Positions 1 through 4,805 of a stretch of 5,198 nucleotides of DNA are shown piece after piece. Position 1 is the first letter of the stretch; the number at the start of each line of letters is the position of its first letter. The stretch covers positions 1-5,198 of the forward strand of contig DAOVNC010000264.1 of the NCBI GenBank assembly GCA_030630445.1. Reading direction: 5' to 3'. The position numbers were made by a program, and so were the translations under genes. Source of the stretch: Kiritimatiellales bacterium. GTDB lineage: Bacteria > Verrucomicrobiota > Kiritimatiellia > Kiritimatiellales > Pontiellaceae. The notes under the pieces were generated by a model. The model worked only from the letters and a program-made list of their open reading frames with translations. It had not been told where the DNA came from and did no database searches.

Positions 1-181
1 ACGGAACTGATTCGCCGCGTTTTTCTTCCGTGTATGAATCATTCCCTTCGGTCATTATTAAACCGTGCCTTTGGCACTATTTGCTAACGCAAATTATGCT
101 TCGCGCCGTGTCGGAAATTATCTCGCTTCGCTTGGCGGTGTATTCCGTGGTTTATACAATACGAATCAAGTTGATTCCGTA
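1..181. repeat. Gene-free stretch with a cluster of short stem-loops and a degenerate direct repeat
   Basis: No convincing coding region lies here; the open frames crossing it are shadows of the nth gene. Visible structure: ACGGAA at 1-6 pairs with TTCCGT at 26-31. GTGCC/GGCAC (65-69/73-77) closes a 3-nt loop. ATTTGC/GCAAAT (79-84/89-94) closes a 4-nt loop. CGGAA/TTCCG pairs at 112-116/143-147. An 11-bp stem with one bulge lies at 158-183. A degenerate direct repeat is seen at 91-111 and 115-141: both copies start AAATTAT, contain GCTTCGC, and end GCCGTGT or GCGGTGT. The stretch may be the edge of a longer repeat or structured-RNA array continuing left of the window. Function unknown. Confidence 0.5.
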
Positions 182-183
182 TT
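158..183 (-). terminator. Stem-loop overlapping the nth stop codon, possible weak terminator
   Basis: The arms at 158-168 (AATACGAATCA) and 172-183 (TGATTCCGTATT) pair over 11 bp with one bulged C, around a 3-nt loop. On the minus strand this hairpin begins within the nth stop codon. The stem is AT-rich and is followed only by TTGTATAAACC, not a proper T-run, so intrinsic termination would be weak. It could instead protect the 3' end of the message, or belong to the stem-loop cluster that continues to the left. Confidence 0.35.
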
Positions 184-838
184 ACGCCTTTTTTGTGACG
201 ACCGGCTTTTTTCGGTTGGGAAAACAGGTTTTGCAGATGATGCATTTCGTGCCGTCGCATCCCCGGGCGGTGCAGTGTTCGCGACCGTAGGTGATGATTT
301 GCAGATGCAGTTTTTCCCAATCTTTCTCGGGATAGAGCTTTTTTAGGTCGGCTTCGGTCTGCACCACGTTTTTTCCGTTGGTCAACTTCCAGCGTTGTGC
401 GAGGCGGTGGATGTGCGTATCGACGGGAAAGGCCGGAATCTTGAAGGTGTGGATCATGACGACGCTGGCGGTCTTATGCCCAACGCCAGGCAGTTTTGCC
501 AGCGCTTCAAATGTGCGCGGCACGGTGCCGTCGAATTCGTTGACGAGCATTTCGGAAAGTGCGCGGATGTTCTTCGCCTTGCCGTTGGCCAGTCCGCAGG
601 TTGCGATGCATTCCTTGATCTCCGCGACGGAGAGCTTCGCCATGGCCTGCGGAGTGGAGGCCTTGGCAAAAAGGGCGGGGGTGACGAGGTTGACGCGCTT
701 GTCGGTACACTGCGCCGAGAGCAGCACGGCAATGAGCAGGGTGAACGCGTCGGTATGGTCGAGCGGGATCGGAACCTCCGGATACAGCTCATCCAGCTTT
801 CGGCCAATGTATGCTGCGCGTTCTTTTTTTGTTTGCAT
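182..838 (-). CDS. nth: Endonuclease III (DNA glycosylase/AP lyase)
   Basis: Bifunctional base-excision repair enzyme that removes oxidised pyrimidines and nicks the abasic site. The 218-residue product is close to the E. coli enzyme (211). The hallmarks are in order: SAQCTD (41-46), the helix-hairpin-helix LPGVGHKTA (116-124) carrying the catalytic lysine K122, and VDTHI with the catalytic aspartate D140. The C-terminal iron-sulfur region is unusual. Cysteines 189, 199 and 205 match three of the four canonical positions, but the second canonical position (196) is glycine, while extra cysteines lie at 194 and 202. I chose the ATG at 838. A TTG five codons upstream (853) would also be in frame, but its only SD-like AGG directly abuts the codon, and the extra residues (LESA) are not family-like. 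The ATG lies 16 nt after the HNH gene stop, so the two are probably co-transcribed. Its base composition resembles the genes beyond 2580, not the two genes directly upstream. Confidence 0.95.
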   Translation of the reverse strand: MQTKKERAAYIGRKLDELYPEVPIPLDHTDAFTLLIAVLLSAQCTDKRVNLVTPALFAKASTPQAMAKLSVAEIKECIATCGLANGKAKNIRALSEMLVNEFDGTVPRTFEALAKLPGVGHKTASVVMIHTFKIPAFPVDTHIHRLAQRWKLTNGKNVVQTEADLKKLYPEKDWEKLHLQIITYGREHCTARGCDGTKCIICKTCFPNRKKPVVTKKA

Positions 839-854
839 GGCGCTTTCGAGCAAC

Positions 855-1424
855 CTAGTCAGTATGAAACTTATTCCTCAACCACTCATAGACAGCTAGC
901 TGTTCATCTTGACCAGCTCGTCGTACCTGAGACAGCAACCATATTTTACTTGGCTTTTCGGCGGTTACGTTTTTAGCACCTTGATTGCAAGTTGAGCAGA
1001 GAGCTCTGAGGTTAGACAACTCATCTTTTCCACCAAGTGCTTTATCTTTGATATGACCAACATGTAGCCTTACTTTTCGATTCGTGGAGGGATCGGTCTC
1101 TCCTGGGGTAATCCCGCACATTTGACAGGTGAATCCGTTACGATCTAGTACTTCTGCCCGAAGTTTGGTCGAAATTGACCTTGAAAATTGAGGTCGATCT
1201 TTAATCTCAGGCTTTTCTTTCAGCAAGTACTGGCCGGGCTTTAGCTTTGCACTGTCATTATGGGATAAAATCGGCCAGCCCTCTTCGTCACGGAGTTCCC
1301 TCAATCGTCTGCTGTATTGTACTGCACCATCAGCAGCCTCTTGAAGCTCATGCGAATCGATAACCCGGCCAATATTAGCCAGAAGGAAGCGCCTTATTTT
1401 TTCTTTGGAACCTATCTTTCCCAT
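855..1424 (-). CDS. HNH endonuclease, probable restriction enzyme of a type II-like R-M system
   Basis: Predicted DNA-cutting partner of the adjacent cytosine methyltransferase. The 189-residue product has two parts. Residues 7-71 look like a winged helix-turn-helix DNA-binding region (an IRRFLLANIG helix, then YSRRLRELRDEEG and a GQYLL strand). Residues 88-151 form a zinc-stabilised HNH nuclease: C100-x2-C103, HVGH (121-124, H124 as the probable general base), GG at 131-132, N138 in SNL, and C143-x2-C146 followed by N147. The usual Asp-His pair is Gly-His here, a variant I believe occurs in other HNH proteins. A GTG at 1448 is in frame, but the ATG at 1424 has GGAG 10 nt upstream and is preferred. 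The gene lies 26 nt after the methylase stop and 16 nt before nth. Sampled lines are about 43-45% G+C, lower than nth. The link to restriction is inferred from domain type and neighbour; the recognition sequence cannot be read. Confidence 0.85.
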   Translation of the reverse strand: MGKIGSKEKIRRFLLANIGRVIDSHELQEAADGAVQYSRRLRELRDEEGWPILSHNDSAKLKPGQYLLKEKPEIKDRPQFSRSISTKLRAEVLDRNGFTCQMCGITPGETDPSTNRKVRLHVGHIKDKALGGKDELSNLRALCSTCNQGAKNVTAEKPSKIWLLSQVRRAGQDEQLAVYEWLRNKFHTD

Positions 1425-1434
1425 TGTGCTAATT

Positions 1435-1438
1435 CTCC
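1435..1438 (-). promoter_or_regulatory. Ribosome binding site deciding the HNH gene start
   Basis: The minus strand reads GGAG here, within ACGGAGAATTAG, 10 nt before the ATG at 1424. The alternative GTG at 1448 begins only 2 nt after the methylase stop and has no comparable site, so this motif favours the shorter protein. Confidence 0.55.
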
Positions 1439-1450
1439 GTTTAGGCACTG

Positions 1451-2458
1451 TCAGCAGTAAGGAATGCTTTCTTCAAGTAACCGTAATTGAACATGCCGTT
1501 TGCGTCTGTTCGTTGGATATTTTCCTTCTAAGGCGGATGTAATTGATTTTCCGACAGCTGCGGCCACTGGAGGGGGGAATGCATTCCCAACCTGACGGTA
1601 TGCTGCTGTCTTTTTCCCGCTGAATTTCCAAAAGTCGGGGAACCCCTGAATGCGAGCTGCCATTCTTACGGTCAAGCGGGGTTGTCCATCTACAGGGAAG
1701 TCGCTGGCAGGCGGGGCATTGGCAATACCGATGCCATCTACACCAAGTTCTTTCCATTTTTTCTTGGCTCGTGTTGGTCCGAGATCGGGACCCCCATGTT
1801 TTTTTGATCCACCCACGATGGTAGGGGCAACCTGCTGAGCTTGGCAGTGCCAACGTTTAGCACCTGGCCACCCGTTCTGTGCCATCAGGTCAAAGAGCGT
1901 ATCGCCGACAGTGACTTTTTCAGAGAAAGGCGTGGGCCAGTCAAAAAAGGGCATTCGATCTTTAGGAAGGGCAACCAGAATAAATCTTGGACGTAACTGC
2001 GGGACGCCATAATCAGAGGCCTGCAAGACTCGCCAATCCGACTCGTAACCTAGGTCATACAAGTCGGATTGAAGAGTTTCTCGATAAGCCGCAAATTTTG
2101 CAGTGGCGAACCCAGGCACATTTTCAAGCATGACGGCTTTGGGCTTCATTTCCTGAATCAAACGCAGAGCTTCGGGAAACATATCTCTGTCGTCGTCGGT
2201 GCCGAGTTGTTTTCCTGCAATAGAAAATGGAGGACAAGGTACGCCGGCGGCAAATAGATCTACATCGGGCCAACGTCGTCCATCCACAAGGCGCATATCT
2301 TCGTGAAGGACGTTCCAGTTTGGTCTATTTAGGCGAAGTGTCGTGCAGCAATTACCGTCAATTTCAACAGCAACAACGCATTCAAATCCGGCCGCTTCAA
2401 GCCCTAGAGCTTGTCCTCCTCCGCCGACACAAAATTCCGCTACCGTAAATTTAGCCAT
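1451..2458 (-). CDS. DNA (cytosine-5-)-methyltransferase of an R-M system
   Basis: Transfers a methyl group from S-adenosylmethionine to C5 of cytosine in a specific DNA site. The ordered C5-methylase motifs are all visible in 335 residues: motif I FCVGGGGQALGLE (9-21, SAM binding), motif IV GVPCPPFS with catalytic C75, motif VI ENV (E112-V114), motif VIII QLRPR (154-158), motif IX around RLTVRMAARIQGFPD (261-275), and motif X AYRQVGNAFPPPVA (286-299). The target recognition region should be about residues 175-260 and is compact, as in single-specificity enzymes. The target sequence cannot be deduced by eye. A basic tail follows motif X. The ATG at 2458 fits motif I starting at residue 9; the upstream SD is weak (AGAGAATGG region). 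The HNH nuclease follows 26 nt downstream, a standard type II layout. Sampled base composition (42-55% G+C) is lower than the flanking genes, consistent with transfer. All catalytic residues are present, so it should be active. Confidence 0.96.
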   Translation of the reverse strand: MAKFTVAEFCVGGGGQALGLEAAGFECVVAVEIDGNCCTTLRLNRPNWNVLHEDMRLVDGRRWPDVDLFAAGVPCPPFSIAGKQLGTDDDRDMFPEALRLIQEMKPKAVMLENVPGFATAKFAAYRETLQSDLYDLGYESDWRVLQASDYGVPQLRPRFILVALPKDRMPFFDWPTPFSEKVTVGDTLFDLMAQNGWPGAKRWHCQAQQVAPTIVGGSKKHGGPDLGPTRAKKKWKELGVDGIGIANAPPASDFPVDGQPRLTVRMAARIQGFPDFWKFSGKKTAAYRQVGNAFPPPVAAAVGKSITSALEGKYPTNRRKRHVQLRLLEESIPYC

Positions 2459-2579
2459 AACCCAATTACCATTCTCTGTTCGTTCTGATCATTTCGAGAA
2501 TTCAGCACTCTGCCGCCTGCACGATGGAGCTGCAAGTCCTCATTCCTCCTTTTCGAAAACGAGGTCGATTTGTTTGGAT
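2459..2579. other. 121-nt spacer upstream of the R-M genes
   Basis: The spacer lies between the stop of the SAM methyltransferase and the ATG of the DNA methylase and should hold the R-M promoter, but I see no convincing -35/-10 pair on the minus strand. It contains a near-palindrome (2545-2564, centred on TTTTCGAAAA, one mismatch) 15 nt past the upstream stop, without a T-run. It also contains an isolated minus-strand AGGAGG (2546-2551) with no well-spaced start codon, and TTTCGAG (2492-2498), which recurs at 844-850 on the far side of the R-M pair. Confidence 0.4.
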
Positions 2580-3410
2580 TTATCTAATCCCCACCACGTA
2601 GGCGATCCAGCCTTGGGCGTTTTCGCAGGTCTTGCGCAGGCGGAAGGTTTCGTCGGATTCGCCGTCGTCGTCAAAGTCGTGGAGGTAGACGTCGGCCTTG
2701 GAGAAGCCGGCTTCGAGCAGGATTTCCTGGAGCTCGGGGAGGGTCCAGAGTCGCCAGTCGTAGGTGAAGGCCTTGTTGATGCTGCCATGGCCCGGAACCT
2801 TGAAGTGGATGTGGCAGGTGGTGTGGTGGGTGATTGGATTATATTTGGCCTGCTCCCAGAGATAGTCAAAATCGGAAATTTCCACGCCGTCGGGCGTGGT
2901 GAAGCCGGGGATTTCGCGGACGTCGTCGTTTTTGGCCATGACGGATTCGGTGCCGCCGTAGATATCCATCACGAAGACGCCTTCGTCGTTGAGCGATTTT
3001 GCAACGGTCTTGAAATAGTGCCGCAGGGTGTCGCGCTGCTTGAAAACGCAGAAAGAAAAATTGAGCGCCAGCGCCATGTCGACTTTCGGAGTGCGGGCTT
3101 CGAGCACGTCGCCGCAAATGAGGTGGAGACGCTGCCTTTGTTCGTCCGAGAGTTCGGCCACGTTGTATTCTACGCCCCAGTCGAGCGTCGGTTGGTGGAA
3201 GTCGATGCCCCATGCCTCGTTCTTTTTATTGCGTGCCACCCAGCGGCAGGCGAGCTTGGCGGTGCCGCAAAAATCCTCGCGCACGGTCAGCGGCTTGCGC
3301 TTCCAGTGCTTGGAATAGACGCGCTTGGCGAAGTCGAGGTCGGTGTCGACATTCTGGACGGCGGCTTCGTAGAGCCAGTGGAGGTCGGGAGCTGTCTTTT
3401 TCTTAGCCAT
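2580..3410 (-). CDS. Class I SAM-dependent methyltransferase, substrate unknown
   Basis: A 276-residue soluble protein with a Rossmann-type methyltransferase fold. Visible landmarks: motif I-like VREDFCGTAKLACRW (43-57), in which DFCGT replaces the usual GxGxG loop; an acidic end to strand 2 at GID (D70); GDV (D101); a motif IV strand DMALALNFSFCVF (111-123); and the EGVFVMDIYGG strand (143-153). The C-terminal half has an aromatic-rich segment (FDYLWEQAKYN) and ends in QGWIAYVVGIR. The pattern suits a small-molecule or protein methyltransferase; nothing identifies the substrate. It is not a DNA methylase: there is no PC or DPPY-type motif. The ATG at 3410 gives a family-like start, although the SD is weak. 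GC content (about 58% in a sampled line) matches the phosphatase and nth rather than the R-M genes. A long frame on the opposite strand is an artefact of its codon usage. Confidence 0.85.
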   Translation of the reverse strand: MAKKKTAPDLHWLYEAAVQNVDTDLDFAKRVYSKHWKRKPLTVREDFCGTAKLACRWVARNKKNEAWGIDFHQPTLDWGVEYNVAELSDEQRQRLHLICGDVLEARTPKVDMALALNFSFCVFKQRDTLRHYFKTVAKSLNDEGVFVMDIYGGTESVMAKNDDVREIPGFTTPDGVEISDFDYLWEQAKYNPITHHTTCHIHFKVPGHGSINKAFTYDWRLWTLPELQEILLEAGFSKADVYLHDFDDDGESDETFRLRKTCENAQGWIAYVVGIR

Positions 3411-3563
3411 GGCAAGGGAAGCTCATCCATTTTCGATTTTTGAATTTTGAGTGCCGATTTATGGAACTCATGCGGCGTTGGCCTTTTTTGGAGGTAAAAG
3501 CCGTCGCAGACCCACAAATCAAAAGTCGGAAATCAAAAATCAACATTATGCGACGAAGTTGCA
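3411..3563. repeat. Intergenic spacer with a 30-bp imperfect inverted repeat
   Basis: The left arm at 3435-3464 and the right arm at 3512-3541 are complementary at 22 of 30 positions, separated by 47 nt. Inside the loop, 3480-3502 can form a smaller hairpin (minus-strand GGCTTTT against AAAAGGCC, one wobble). The right arm also contains a direct repeat of AAATCAAAA (3516-3524 and 3530-3538). The A/T-rich arms stand out from the GC-rich genes. There is no T-run for a clear intrinsic terminator. It may terminate or stabilise the phosphatase transcript, carry the promoter of the downstream methyltransferase, or be a dispersed intergenic repeat. Confidence 0.5.
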
Positions 3564-4382
3564 TTAAAAGCACTTTGCATGGATCGCGCGGAGGCCGTCG
3601 ATCAGGTTTTTATTTGCGCAAATCACACCGCAGGCGTGCGGTTCGTGCCGGAGGGGATAGAGGGAGAGGACCGCGCCTGCCTGTTCTGCGATCAGCCCGG
3701 CGGCGGCGTGGTCCCACAGGTAGAGGTGCGCTTCAAAGAAGCCATCCGCATGGCCCGCCGCCACGTGGCAGAGATCCAGGGCGGCCGATCCGTTGATACG
3801 CACCTTGCGGGTGTTGAGCGCGAGCATTCTGAACGTATTGAAGTGCGGTTCCTGATGGGTGTTCATGTGCTTGGAAATGCCGGTGAAAACCATGGCCTCG
3901 TCCATATGGGCCGTGTCCGATACGTGGATCGGTTCGCCGTTGAGCTTGGCGGGATCTTCGATATGCGCGGTGTAGTAGTCGTTGGATTCCGGCGCAAAAA
4001 CGCAGCCCGCCAAGACCCGCGCGTTGTGGCGCACGGCGATCGACACGCACCAGTAGGGGACGCCGTGGGTATAGTTCATGGTTCCATCGATGGGGTCGAT
4101 GACCCATTCGTAGCCCCCCGCCGGGTTTGGCCGAATGTCTTCTTCGCCAAGAATGCTGTGCTCGGGGAATTCGGAAAGGATCACGGCCTCGGCGATCTTC
4201 TGGCACTCCACGTCAAGCACCAGCTTAACATCGTGCGCAAAGGTTTCGATGGTTTCCGTGCGGCGATCCTTGTTGGCCAGCGCGTGCTTGCCGGCCGCTT
4301 CCGCGGCGCAGATGGCCGTATCCAGCAAATGGGTTAGGGAGATGTCTGTCATCCGGTCATTAAGCGGAATTGGGGGATTCAT
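3564..4382 (-). CDS. Inositol-monophosphatase-family phosphatase
   Basis: Metal-dependent sugar-phosphate/inositol-phosphate phosphatase of the FIG/IMPase/CysQ superfamily. The 272-residue product carries all the metal-binding signatures: GEED (79-82), the DPIDGT motif (96-101) followed by NYTHGVPYWCVSIAV, and LWDHAAAG (222-229) with D224. These provide the Glu, Asp and Asp ligands that bind two or three Mg2+ ions. Substrate cannot be separated by eye between myo-inositol-1-phosphate, histidinol phosphate and 3'-phosphoadenosine phosphate. The overall length and the WDHAAAG form suit an IMPase or histidinol-phosphatase-like member. An ATG at 4457 would add 25 residues and overlap the regulator gene; I prefer 4382 because it leaves a 16-nt gap after the regulator stop. 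ATG 4352 (MTDISL) is also possible. No site has a good SD. A TACAAT hexamer lies 9 nt before 4382, so an internal promoter is possible. It is probably co-transcribed with the HTH gene. Confidence 0.93.
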   Translation of the reverse strand: MNPPIPLNDRMTDISLTHLLDTAICAAEAAGKHALANKDRRTETIETFAHDVKLVLDVECQKIAEAVILSEFPEHSILGEEDIRPNPAGGYEWVIDPIDGTMNYTHGVPYWCVSIAVRHNARVLAGCVFAPESNDYYTAHIEDPAKLNGEPIHVSDTAHMDEAMVFTGISKHMNTHQEPHFNTFRMLALNTRKVRINGSAALDLCHVAAGHADGFFEAHLYLWDHAAAGLIAEQAGAVLSLYPLRHEPHACGVICANKNLIDGLRAIHAKCF

Positions 4383-4398
4383 TGCAATCGTATTGTAT

Positions 4399-4659
4399 CT
4401 AAACACCGGGGTCGGTAAGACATGCAAGCCCTTCGAAGGGGTCGGCGTCAAGTGCATTGCAGTAGCGGACGAACTCCATCACGTCCAGCCGACGTTCGCC
4501 AAGTTCCACGCGCCCGACCCAGGAATGATGCACATCCAACCGCATTGCCAGTTGCCGCATGGTCAGTTTTCCCTCCATGCGCTTTTCTTTCAGCCATTGC
4601 AGCAGGTTGTCGTATTCGTCGCAGTAGATTGTCTTTTGCATCACGCGGAAGGTACGCAT
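4399..4659 (-). CDS. Small XRE-family helix-turn-helix regulator
   Basis: An 86-residue single-domain DNA-binding protein. Residues 32-57 (LTMRQLAMRLDV, HHSWVGRVELGERRL) form the helix-turn-helix. The SWVGRVELGERR segment matches the recognition helix and following turn of Cro/C1-type regulators (usually S-x-I/V-S-x-x-E-x-G-x-R). The following LDVMEFVRYCNALDADPFE fits helices 4-5. No sensor or enzymatic domain is present. Two starts are possible: ATG 4659, or ATG 4641 (MQKTIYCDEYDNLL, 80 residues). The second gives a terminus like other small XRE proteins, which often begin M-x-K-x-I-Y; neither has a good SD. The stop is 16 nt before the phosphatase ATG, suggesting an operon. It may repress its own promoter and the divergent secreted-protein gene; an inverted repeat sits just upstream. 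Small XRE proteins also occur as antitoxins or C proteins, but no toxin partner is seen here and the R-M genes are about 2 kb away. Confidence 0.88.
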   Translation of the reverse strand: MRTFRVMQKTIYCDEYDNLLQWLKEKRMEGKLTMRQLAMRLDVHHSWVGRVELGERRLDVMEFVRYCNALDADPFEGLACLTDPGV

Positions 4660-4668
4660 CTTTTGCGG

Positions 4669-4687
4669 TGTCGTAAAAAACGCGACA
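4669..4687. promoter_or_regulatory. Inverted repeat upstream of the HTH gene, candidate operator
   Basis: TGTCG at 4669-4673 and CGACA at 4683-4687 form perfect 5-bp arms around a 9-nt A-rich centre, starting 10 nt before the HTH gene ATG. The position and symmetry suit a dimeric XRE regulator controlling itself. This is inference from location only; a 5-bp repeat can arise by chance. Confidence 0.3.
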
Positions 4688-4703
4688 AACTTGCCGAAAT
4701 GAT

Positions 4704-4730
4704 TTGTCTTAGAAATTGTGCATGTATTAT
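4704..4730 (+). promoter_or_regulatory. Candidate promoter of the secreted-protein gene
   Basis: TTGTCT (4704-4709, 4 of 6 to the -35 consensus) and TATTAT (4725-4730, 5 of 6 to the -10) are separated by 15 nt, slightly short of the ideal 17. A transcript from here would have a leader of about 70 nt before the ATG at 4806. The site lies about 17 nt from the possible HTH operator, so shared control is plausible. Confidence 0.35.
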
Positions 4731-4792
4731 TGTCTCTCAGTTAACATTGAATTTGAAACCTGCCCTTATTTTCTTTTGGGCGACATGTTAAC

Positions 4793-4798
4793 AGGAGG
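4793..4798 (+). promoter_or_regulatory. Strong Shine-Dalgarno for the plus-strand secreted-protein gene
   Basis: AGGAGG, followed by GGGAAAG, lies 7 nt before the ATG at 4806. It is the best ribosome binding site in the window and fixes both start and strand of a gene whose stop lies outside. It overlaps the last base of the TGTTAACA palindrome at 4786-4793. Confidence 0.85.
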
Positions 4799-4805
4799 GG
4801 GAAAG

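Noticed and set aside
839..853. TTG start extending nth by five codons
   Set aside because: The only SD-like sequence abuts the TTG, and the added residues do not resemble family N-termini; the ATG at 838 gives the usual Nth length.
2459..2475. Integron attC-like end next to the methylase start
   Set aside because: GGGTTATG is reminiscent of an R-site core, but the required paired RYYYAAC and GTTRRRY sites are not present.
2541..2551. Minus-strand AGGAGG with a nearby ATG, as a leader peptide or control gene of the R-M pair
   Set aside because: The ATG is only 1 nt from the AGGAGG and would give 13 codons ending in TGA; there is no helix-turn-helix or other sign of a C protein.
2545..2564. 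Near-palindrome just past the SAM methyltransferase stop, as a terminator
   Set aside because: The arms pair with one mismatch but leave almost no loop, and no T-run follows on the minus strand.
2343..3443. Plus-strand open frame of 366 codons
   Set aside because: It lies opposite the SAM methyltransferase and the start of the DNA methylase, both of which have clear motifs. Its translation is low-complexity (repeated V, G, E, D), typical of an antisense shadow of a GC-rich gene.
3579..4337. Plus-strand open frame of 252 codons opposite the phosphatase
   Set aside because: The minus strand encodes every IMPase metal-binding motif in order; the plus-strand translation has no recognisable domain and a shadow-like composition.
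4429..4440. 12-bp palindrome CCCTTCGAAGGG
   Set aside because: It lies inside the coding sequence of the HTH gene and is explained by its codons.
4762..4781. GCCC/GGGC hairpin in the leader of the secreted-protein gene
   Set aside because: Only 4 bp with a 12-nt loop; too weak to support a riboswitch or attenuator.
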